A stretch of 30,007 nucleotides of DNA, taken from assembly GCA_016293615.1 (NCBI GenBank), contig JAEDDX010000029.1:1-30007 (forward strand), read 5' to 3'. Positions 24,864 to 30,007 of the stretch are shown piece by piece; positions within the stretch are counted from its first letter, which is position 1; each line of letters opens with the position of its first letter. The stretch comes from Acetatifactor sp. (lineage in GTDB: Bacteria; Bacillota; Clostridia; Lachnospirales; Lachnospiraceae). The translations under genes and the position numbers were made by a program. The notes beneath the pieces are model-generated. The model saw only the letters and a list, made by a program, of their open reading frames with translations. It was not told where the DNA came from and ran no database searches.

Positions 24864-24973
24864 GTTATAGTATAGGAGACTTCGTTTCTTATTCTATAAA
24901 AACGTTTGCGTGGTTTGAAATATGTCCCATGTGCGACTGTGCCGGGCACGGGAGTTTCATAGGCGGAACTCTT
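24862..24973 (+). repeat. Multi-hairpin dispersed repeat, copy 2
   Basis: This sequence aligns with 573-700. Shared blocks are AGTATAGGA, ACTTCGTT, TATAAAAACG versus TACAAAAACG, CATGTGCGAC and GGAACTCTTT versus GAAACTCTTT. The first and last hairpins are degenerate and about 20 bp in the middle are deleted. As in copy 1, it begins on a terminator T-run and ends just before the ribosome binding site of a gene, here at 25007. Confidence 0.65.
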
Positions 24974-25006
24974 TCGGATGGAGAGATGATGAGGAGGTGT
25001 ATGAAC

Positions 25007-25609
25007 ATGAGACAGATAGGAACCTGTACGGAGGATGAGATGATTTGGGAATATCTTCGTGCAGAATATACGTCGGAGCGGTTTTCGGAGAAATTAAAAA
25101 GGGTTATGGAAGAAATGTGCCTGGAGAAACAGATTATCCTTGCACCGGATTTTAAGAAGAAAGAGGAGGCCGCACAGCGAAGAGCACTGCTGGGAGAATA
25201 CCGCGGTTACGGACAGAATAGGGACATGTTTGAGCATTTTCCTTCCCATATTGAATGGAGCGTTTGTTCTTTTCAACAGGAGGATTTAAAGAATATTCGA
25301 TACATTGATTACAGCTATTGGAATGAATTGTCCAAAGGGACTCATTTGCCCATTGAGGCGGTTGAAGCAGTGAGAAACAACATTCGGATATTTGATGTAC
25401 CCAATGACGGATTCCTTTTGGCAGAGGAATACATTCGAAAGGGTGGGGCTTTTCCGAAAATGATTTTTCTAACTGCTGACTATCAACACTTTGTGATTGT
25501 AGAGGGCCATCATAGAATGACTGCCTATGCCCTTGCACCGGAGTACTTTGAACAGATTGAAGCAATAGTCGGAAAGTGTAAGGAAGAAGAATTGAAAGGG
25601 TGGATGTAG
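25007..25609 (+). CDS. Hypothetical protein with ParB/sulfiredoxin-like motif
   Basis: A 200-residue soluble protein. The N-terminal half is helical and charged. The C-terminal half contains VIVEGHHRMTAYAL, which resembles the catalytic-loop motif of ParB/sulfiredoxin-like folds (a conserved G-x-H/R-R-x-x-A), and the preceding DYQHFVIVEGHHR fits the strand before it. The actual function is unknown. ATG 25007 lies 9 nt after AGGAGG; ATG 25001 is also possible. Upstream in-frame starts lie inside the repeat. A truncated MATE gene begins 5 nt after its stop, so the two were in one operon. Confidence 0.6.
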   Translation: MRQIGTCTEDEMIWEYLRAEYTSERFSEKLKRVMEEMCLEKQIILAPDFKKKEEAAQRRALLGEYRGYGQNRDMFEHFPSHIEWSVCSFQQEDLKNIRYIDYSYWNELSKGTHLPIEAVEAVRNNIRIFDVPNDGFLLAEEYIRKGGAFPKMIFLTADYQHFVIVEGHHRMTAYALAPEYFEQIEAIVGKCKEEELKGWM

Positions 25610-25614
25610 GATTT

Positions 25615-26022
25615 ATGAACCAAAAGAAAATCAGCCGGGAGGAATTGTTTGAGAAAGCTCCGGTTTGGACTGCAATTTTTTCACTGACGATCCCCATGAT
25701 TATCAGTTCGTTGGTAGCGATGATTTACAATTTGTCGGATACCTTCTTTGTAGGTGTGTTGAATGACTCCGTACAGAATGCAGCAATCACATTGACTGCT
25801 CCTGCCATGACTTTGTTCTACGGAATTACCAATCTGTTTGGTATTGGTGCATCCAGTTTGATGAGCCGAAGCATGGGACAAAAGGATATGGAAACGGTAA
25901 AGCGGGCGTCCGCCACCGGTCTGTATTTAGGGCTGATTGGTGCCATGCTGCTGTCAGCCATTACGATTCTCTTTAATACGCCCGCGCTTACGCAGTATTG
26001 CAAAGAAACAACTTTTGGATAA
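25615..26022 (+). pseudogene. Truncated MATE transporter, paralogue of 7836-9200
   Basis: The first 128 residues match the MATE protein encoded at 7836 with about 90 per cent identity by eye (same FEK-PVWTAIF, GVLNDSVQNAAITLTAPAM, SSLMSRSMGQKD). The DNA differs at many third codon positions, so it is an old or horizontally acquired relative, not a recent copy. After NTPAL the match ends and 9 unrelated codons lead to a stop at 26022. Only three or four of about 12 membrane segments remain, so it cannot transport. A hairpin follows directly, which suggests a deletion joined this start to a foreign 3' end. Confidence 0.85.
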
Positions 26023-26026
26023 AAAT

Positions 26027-26075
26027 AAAGAAGCATCGTCAACATCCCCTTTGAAGATGGCGACGGTGCTTCTTT
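26027..26075 (+). terminator. Hairpin terminator after the truncated MATE gene
   Basis: The arm AAAGAAGCATCGTC (26027-26040) pairs with 26062-26075 (GACGGTGCTTCTTT) with a single wobble, and CATC/GATG pair inside. It ends in TTT then GATTT. Two further hairpins follow, AAAACCG/CGGTTTT (26096-26116) and GGGGC/GCCCC (26153-26165), with no gene between them. Confidence 0.75.
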
Positions 26076-26168
26076 GATTTCCGGGGTAAGGATGTAAAAC
26101 CGCCAGGGTCGGTTTTGTATCTGAGAAAAGGAAATGATGGGGGAATCCAAAGGGGGCAACGCCCCTTA

Positions 26169-26186
26169 TTGGCGAGTCATTCAACT
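26169..26186 (+). repeat. 18-bp direct repeat, left copy
   Basis: TTGGCGAGTCATTCAACT matches the sequence at 26932-26949 in 17 of 18 positions, in the same orientation. A GC-rich hairpin lies directly to its left. The two copies bracket the leftward gene pair. Confidence 0.6.
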
Positions 26187-26201
26187 GAAAATGGCTATGT
26201 C

Positions 26202-26399
26202 TCACAACCTCATCAAAGACAAAATTGCAGTCACCAGGATACCAATCGTGAATCCTACATATCCTACAAAAAACAGATTCTCCTTATTCATAAAATAAGT
26301 ACCACACCTGAGCGCTTTGAGAATCAGTGCCAGTGTCCAGAGAATCCAGACCACAATAAAAATCCCCAAGCGCTGCCACATTTCACCAAAAGAAGCCAT
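26202..26399 (-). CDS. Small membrane protein
   Basis: A 65-residue protein with two membrane segments (FIVVWILWTLALILKAL and FFVGYVGFTIGILVTAILSL). I do not recognise it. The start at 26399 is chosen because AGGAG lies 8 nt upstream; a GTG at 26423 has no such site. It follows the stop of the upstream fragment by about 20 nt. It may be a membrane subunit of whatever system the truncated neighbour belonged to. Confidence 0.5.
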   Translation of the reverse strand: MASFGEMWQRLGIFIVVWILWTLALILKALRCGTYFMNKENLFFVGYVGFTIGILVTAILSLMRL

Positions 26400-26419
26400 A
26401 CCATTTCTCCTCACATGAG

Positions 26420-26947
26420 TCACAAAGACAGGTTCCCTGATTCATAAATCACAAAATCATAATACATATAATGAAATTTCAGCTTTTCCTGAAGTGTAAG
26501 ACCCTCAAATACAACAGGAGTGTTTTCCACAAAATCCATATAGTAAATTCTCCCCTCAACATCGGACAGGGCACCTGCATCCTCCAGAGCTGTCACGTTT
26601 TCAAAGGGCAGCTTATAAGGTTTATACCCATTGATGTAAAAGGACCTTTCAGGCTGATATACACTTATGAAGCTGGTGTGTGTCTGGGAAAAGATCACCA
26701 CGTCCTTATCCGTCAGCCCATCCACGAAGTCCTCGTATGCCTTTCTGCCTTCATCATATTCCAATGTGCACTCAGAAATATATTGCATGGAAAAGCCCAT
26801 AGTGGCTGCCGCAACGACAATGCAGGCAACACACCGGGAAATGCTTTTCCCCCATTTTTCCATACACATTTGTCTAAGCTGCTTCATGCCCGCCCCATAC
26901 ATGCACATTAAAGTTGAACGATGCACCATTTTTGGCGGGTCATTCAA
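26420..26947 (-). pseudogene. C-terminal part of a membrane protein, possibly glycosyltransferase
   Basis: A 175-codon frame with one membrane segment (CVACIVVAAATMGFSM) followed by an extracytoplasmic domain (DVVIFSQTHTSFISVY, then EGRIYYMDFVEN). This layout resembles the last membrane segment and external tail of large glycosyltransferases of the GT39/ArnT kind. I rate that as a suggestion only. No ribosome binding site is seen at its first ATG and the first codons lie in the direct repeat at 26932-26949, so the N-terminal part has probably been lost. Confidence 0.4.
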
Positions 26948-26949
26948 CT
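26932..26949 (+). repeat. 18-bp direct repeat, right copy
   Basis: TTGGCGGGTCATTCAACT, 17 of 18 identical to 26169-26186. A hairpin TAGGGCAA/TTGCCCTA (26949-26972) lies directly to its right, mirroring the hairpin left of the other copy. Confidence 0.6.
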
Positions 26950-27189
26950 AGGGCAAGGAAAACTTTGCCCTAAAATTGTTGAAAAAAATTATATATATGC
27001 TCCTAAATGATATTATAACAAGGGTTAAGGAGAATGTCCATTTAAATTGTGCTAATTAAAGGCTAACACTATATCGGCATTTTCTGCGGAATCAATTTGG
27101 CTTGTTTTTGGAAAACAGGTGATAACATAAATGCAATAGAGAGTAGCGATGGAATGGAATTAAATTTTACTTTGGAGAGGTAACCTATC
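26950..27189. other. AT-rich intergenic region with small dyads
   Basis: No gene was seen. It contains the hairpin ending at 26972, an AT-rich stretch with possible -10 boxes near 27010, and the dyad TGTTTTTGGAAAACA (27103-27117), which could be an operator. GGAGAGG near 27174-27180 serves the frameshifted gene that starts at 27190. Confidence 0.4.
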
Positions 27190-27517
27190 ATGAAGATTGA
27201 AATACAAAAAGATGGAATGTGGTTTCACGGTTCCAATATTGAAATTCGACATATTAAGAGCGGGAAGCACCATTACGCAATGGCAGGCTCTTGCAGAGGC
27301 GTTCTCACATCAACCCAGCGGATTGGGGTATGACGATGATGGAACAATCGGACATAACGGTACAGAGGATGGATACCTTTATGTCATTGATGAGTCTATT
27401 GTAGTTGGAAAGGATGTTTACCAGCATCCGAGAACCACCATGGATCTGAATGCAGAGTTTCTGACCACAAGAGATTTAAAGGTAAGATGTATCAAGGAAC
27501 TGCCGATTGAAAAATAG
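27190..27517 (+). pseudogene. Frameshifted gene of unknown function
   Basis: ATG 27190, with GGAGAGG 9 nt before, opens MKIEIQKDGMWFHGSNIEIR. One extra base in the GGGAA near 27262-27266 shifts the frame. Read through, the protein continues STITQWQALAEAFSHQ and ends ...RCIKELPIEK at 27517, about 108 residues in all. I do not recognise the family. The good start signal and sensible continuation argue for a recent frameshift or a sequencing error rather than random sequence. Confidence 0.55.
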
Positions 27518-27611
27518 GAATTTTCAGTGGAGTGTACGGAATATGTCTCGGACAGAAAATGTAGAACTAACGGTTTTATGTCTGCCATATATGAACCTTA
27601 AAGAATAGTCA

Positions 27612-27667
27612 TACCCCCTAAGAATCTGTCATACACTGTAAAAAAGATTCTTAAGGGGTATTCTTTT
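27612..27667 (+). terminator. 16-bp hairpin with T-rich tail
   Basis: TACCCCCTAAGAATCT (27612-27627) pairs with AGATTCTTAAGGGGTA (27645-27660) except for one wobble, and TTCTTTT follows. It fits a terminator for the unit starting at 27190. Its right arm also contains the AAGGGG that would serve as ribosome binding site for the SpoIIID fragment. Confidence 0.7.
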
Positions 27668-27797
27668 GAAGGAATATATTGAGGAGCGCGCCATTGATAT
27701 CGCCAACTATATCATCGAGCACGATGCCACGGTGCGTCAGACCGCCAAGGCCTTTGGAGTGTCAAAGAGCACGGTACATGCAGTGGTAACAAAATAG
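27666..27797 (+). pseudogene. spoIIID: Truncated sporulation regulator SpoIIID
   Basis: A 43-codon frame from TTG 27666 reading LKEYIEERAIDIANYIIE, then ATVRQTAKAFGVSKSTVH, which matches the N-terminal helix-turn-helix region of SpoIIID, the mother-cell transcription factor of spore formers. Intact SpoIIID has about 80-93 residues and continues after STVH with a DVTERL-type segment. Here it reads AVVTK and stops, so the second half that adds DNA contacts is missing. The start lies directly on a terminator T-run, so the native promoter seems lost. It is presumably a decayed second copy. Confidence 0.8.
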
Positions 27798-27848
27798 AAT
27801 GGTACAGGAGTAAGGTGGTTTGGGTGGTTGAATAGGGATAAAGTAGCG

Positions 27849-27888
27849 ACACTCTCAGGTGGAAATCTGGGAGTGTTTTTTGTATAAT
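27849..27888 (+). terminator. Terminator-plus-TATAAT module, copy 1
   Basis: ACACTCTCAG (27849-27858) pairs with CTGGGAGTGT (27867-27876) with a one-base bulge, followed by TTTTTT and then TATAAT (27883-27888). The same arrangement recurs at 29290-29329. The TATAAT could be the -10 box of the sigma-factor gene starting at 27975. Confidence 0.65.
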
Positions 27889-27974
27889 TTTATAAGGAAT
27901 GAACCTTTTGATGTTTCTGAACGTCTATATAAGTGAAACCGGTTATCAATAAGCTATAGATGGGAGGTGTTAAT

Positions 27975-29246
27975 GTGGATGAATTTGAAGTATTATTAGA
28001 TGCAGAGAAGATTTCAGTGGAACGATTTGTGAGGTTTAAGATTAATTCTAAGGAAGATGCAGATGACATATTGCAAGAAATTTATTTGACTGCATATCAG
28101 AAATTTACTCAACTGAAAAATAGGGATTCTTTTAAGGCATGGCTAATCAGTATTGCGCGAAATAAATGCAATGATTATTTTCGTAGAATAGCGAATCAGT
28201 TTGAAATTCCATTGGAAGAATTGACGGAGTTGCATCAGTCTGACAGTAGATATGGAACTGCTGAAATAAGCTTGGTAAGGGATACGATAGAGCTGTTAGG
28301 AGATAAGGATAAACAGATACTATATTTATTCTTTTGGAAGGAAATGCCGCAGGCAGAGATTGCGAAGAAACTCAATGTTCCTATAGGAACAGTAAAAAGT
28401 AGATTATATACTGCAAAGCAAAACTTTAAAAATAAGTATCCATATTATACTGGAATATCGAAAGGAGAGAATACTATGAAGAGATTACCGGAATTTATAC
28501 CGGAGTATAAAATTGAAGCAAGTGATAAGAAGCCGTTTGAGGTTAAATGGGAAGAGCTCATGGGGTGGTTTTTAGTGCCGAAACTTGGAGAAAAGTTATC
28601 ATGGGGTATGTATGATATTCCATCTCGAAAATGTAGTCATATATATGATATGCAAGTGACAGGAAAAGCTAAAGTGCATGGAATTGAAGGTGTTGAATTA
28701 ACGGCAAGAGAGGCAGCATATTCGGATAAGACCGATGTAATTAATCGCACATTTGTTGCGCAGCTTACAGATACCCATTGTCGATACCTTGCAACACTCA
28801 GAAACGATGGAGATGTTCGAAATTATATTACTTTTCTCGATGGTGATGAATTCATGCTGAATTGGGGATTTGGTGAAGATAATTGCGGTAACGAGACAAA
28901 TCTGACTCAAAAGTCTGATATTCAAAGAGTTGGTTCGGTTGTAACAAGCATAAAGAAAGATTTCTTGTTGGATATTGTAGGAAGATATTTTGTTACGATT
29001 AATGGGAAAAGTTATGATACGGTGTGTGTAATGGATATCGAAACCTACAATTGTGGAGTTGTGTCGGAACAGTATCTTGACAAAAATGGCAGGACAATTT
29101 TGTGGCGCCGATTTAATCGCGACGACTGGGCAATAGACCGATATAAAAAATTGTGGAGTGAGCAACTTCCGGATAATGAGAAGATCGTAGTAAATGGAAC
29201 CACTTATGTACATTGGTATGATTGTATTACGGAATATATTCTTTAA
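27975..29246 (+). CDS. ECF-type sigma factor fused to an unknown C-terminal domain
   Basis: A 423-residue protein. Residues about 8-70 are sigma region 2 (DADDILQEIYLTAYQKF, FKAWLISIARNKCNDYFRR). About 105-160 are region 4 (LGDKDKQILYLFFWKEMPQA, EIAKKLNVPIGTVKSRLY). A 255-residue domain follows (KWEELMGWFLVPKLGEKLSW onward) that I do not recognise. It has many aromatic residues and no membrane segment. GTG 27975 is preferred over ATG 27960, because GGGAGGTG (27962-27969) fits it and would lie inside the longer version. A good internal ribosome binding site at 28461-28467 precedes an in-frame ATG at 28476, so the second domain may also be made alone. The gene is more AT-rich than the window average, suggesting transfer. 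Confidence 0.82.
   Translation: MDEFEVLLDAEKISVERFVRFKINSKEDADDILQEIYLTAYQKFTQLKNRDSFKAWLISIARNKCNDYFRRIANQFEIPLEELTELHQSDSRYGTAEISLVRDTIELLGDKDKQILYLFFWKEMPQAEIAKKLNVPIGTVKSRLYTAKQNFKNKYPYYTGISKGENTMKRLPEFIPEYKIEASDKKPFEVKWEELMGWFLVPKLGEKLSWGMYDIPSRKCSHIYDMQVTGKAKVHGIEGVELTAREAAYSDKTDVINRTFVAQLTDTHCRYLATLRNDGDVRNYITFLDGDEFMLNWGFGEDNCGNETNLTQKSDIQRVGSVVTSIKKDFLLDIVGRYFVTINGKSYDTVCVMDIETYNCGVVSEQYLDKNGRTILWRRFNRDDWAIDRYKKLWSEQLPDNEKIVVNGTTYVHWYDCITEYIL
28461..28478 (+). promoter_or_regulatory. Internal ribosome binding site and start codon
   Basis: AAAGGAG (28461-28467) lies 8 nt before an ATG at 28476 that is in frame with the sigma-factor gene. It sits at the exact domain border, after a sigma part of normal length (about 167 residues from GTG 27975). 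This could yield a separate 256-residue protein (MKRLPEFIPEYK...) or be left from a former two-gene operon. Confidence 0.65.
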
Positions 29247-29289
29247 TTATTCAAAATACTTATTTTAATCAGATAGGGTAAAAGTAGGA

Positions 29290-29329
29290 ACATTCCCAGG
29301 TAGAAACTTGGGAGTGTTTTTGGTATAAT
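29290..29329 (+). terminator. Terminator-plus-TATAAT module, copy 2
   Basis: ACATTCCCAG (29290-29299) pairs with TTGGGAGTGT (29308-29317), followed by a T-run to 29321 and then an extended -10 box, TGG before TATAAT (29324-29329). It clearly resembles copy 1 at 27849-27888, including the AGTAG just upstream. It ends the sigma-factor gene and stands 35 nt before the next start codon. Confidence 0.65.
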
Positions 29330-29363
29330 AGAAAATAAATCTGGAGATTAAGCAGGTGTATAA

Positions 29364-29645
29364 ATGGAAGCAAACGACTATAAAGAAGATTTAGAGTATT
29401 TATATTCAGCATTATTGAATCATCCGTCTATAAAAATGGGCGAGAAGAAAAAAGCTGAATTAGAAGCATTATATATAGCCATATGCGAAGTGTTGTATGA
29501 TTATGACAGTTTTATAGATGCAGCAACAGAATTAACGACCTTTTTCGAAGATGGACACACGAATATAGAGCTTCCCTATACACCACAGGATTTATGCTTG
29601 AATCTAAAATGTTGTTGGAGACCAGCTATGAAAAGTCAAGCTTAA
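29364..29645 (+). pseudogene. N-terminal fragment of an S41-type peptidase
   Basis: A 93-codon frame. Residues 5-75 resemble the helical N-terminal domain of S41 (C-terminal processing peptidase/tricorn-like) proteins: DLEYLYSALLNHPS, DYDSFIDAATELTTF and the family-typical FEDGHTNIELP. The PDZ and catalytic serine domains are missing, and the last 15 codons do not fit. I infer truncation by the event that brought in the transposase fragment to its right. CAGGTG is the only weak ribosome binding site. Confidence 0.5.
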
Positions 29646-29751
29646 ATTAGCTGGAAATAAAAATAATCTTTTCGTGGTAAAAATGGGTAACCTTAATAAG
29701 GCTCCCTGGTGGGCGCTTTTTCAAATCAACGATATAGGGTATCCAGACCTC

Positions 29752-30007
29752 TTATTCGAGGTTAAATTCAACTTCGTCAGTCAGCATCTTCCAGATGACT
29801 CTGACGAGCTTGCCGGCACAGTGCCCAAGGGCATTATAATGAGTCCGACCTTCCGCCATCTTAGCCTGGTAATTTCCGGACTGATCTGTGCGAGAACTCT
29901 TAACTGCTGAGCGTTTGTCTTGTCAAAGTGTCCGTGGGAGTTCACTTTGAGGAGATGAGCCAGATGAGTCATATGCATAGAGGCGATTGCTTCCGGTGTA
30001 GGTGCTT
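29752..30007 (-). pseudogene. IS110-type transposase fragment
   Basis: The minus strand entering from the right edge reads TPEAIASMHMTHLAHLL, then GHFDKTNAQQLRVLA, like the linker of IS110-family transposases. Without the expected domain in between it switches frame near 29868. It then continues MAEGRTHYNALGHCAGKLVR, then VIWKMLTDEVEFNLE and a stop at 29752, like the family C-terminus. The missing middle part and the frameshift show it is dead. The left end of the element cannot be placed exactly. Confidence 0.55.

Noticed and set aside
29674..29910. Plus-strand frame at the right edge
   Set aside because: The minus strand here matches an IS110-type transposase C-terminus; the plus frame is its shadow.

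Overview
The window looks like a chromosomal segment of a gut-type member of the Lachnospiraceae (Bacillota, Clostridia). I base this on AGGAGG-type ribosome binding sites, sigma-A promoters, a SpoIIID-like fragment (spore former) and a polyamine gene set typical of that family. This is an inference from gene content, not a database match. No rRNA, tRNA or CRISPR array was seen.

Positions 1-7,800. A strong promoter (188-216) is followed by about 355 nt of apparently non-coding, foldable RNA ending in an intrinsic terminator (552-577), then a multi-hairpin repeat (573-700). A five-gene polyamine operon follows: arginine/lysine/ornithine decarboxylase, spermidine synthase, agmatinase, carboxy(nor)spermidine dehydrogenase and carboxynorspermidine decarboxylase. 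Together they could take arginine through agmatine and putrescine to spermidine by the carboxyspermidine route. SpeE adds a possible second aminopropylation route, but no S-adenosylmethionine decarboxylase gene is present. The operon closes with a terminator. Next come a perfect CcpA-type cre site, a promoter, a membrane diguanylate cyclase and a MATE transporter.

Positions 9,200-20,000. This part holds a leftward DHH phosphoesterase, a leftward pair of conserved uncharacterised proteins (DUF6323/DUF6179-like), and an isolated PilT-like ATPase. A 1003-residue protein combines a WYL-like domain, an SF1 helicase and a PD-(D/E)XK nuclease, and is the best candidate for a single-gene defence system. 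It is followed by a MerR regulator with a textbook long-spacer promoter and palindromic operator. The MerR gene overlaps a short UvrA-like ABC ATPase, which suggests an inducible response to a DNA-binding or toxic compound.

Positions 20,000-30,007. A ferredoxin and a cupin gene lead into an accessory, decaying stretch. A small operon encodes an HExxH membrane protein, a larger membrane protein and a Cro/CI regulator, and its promoter carries two tandem 15-bp dyads. Around it lie many gene remnants: nagA (frameshift plus internal deletion), a GGDEF gene, a MATE paralogue, a membrane or glycosyltransferase-like C-terminus, a frameshifted unknown gene, the N-terminus of SpoIIID, the N-terminus of an S41-type peptidase, and an IS110-type transposase at the right edge. 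An AT-rich ECF sigma factor gene fused to an unknown domain sits here too. It is bracketed by two copies of a hairpin plus TATAAT module. A second copy of the multi-hairpin repeat (24,862-24,973) again follows directly on a terminator T-run.
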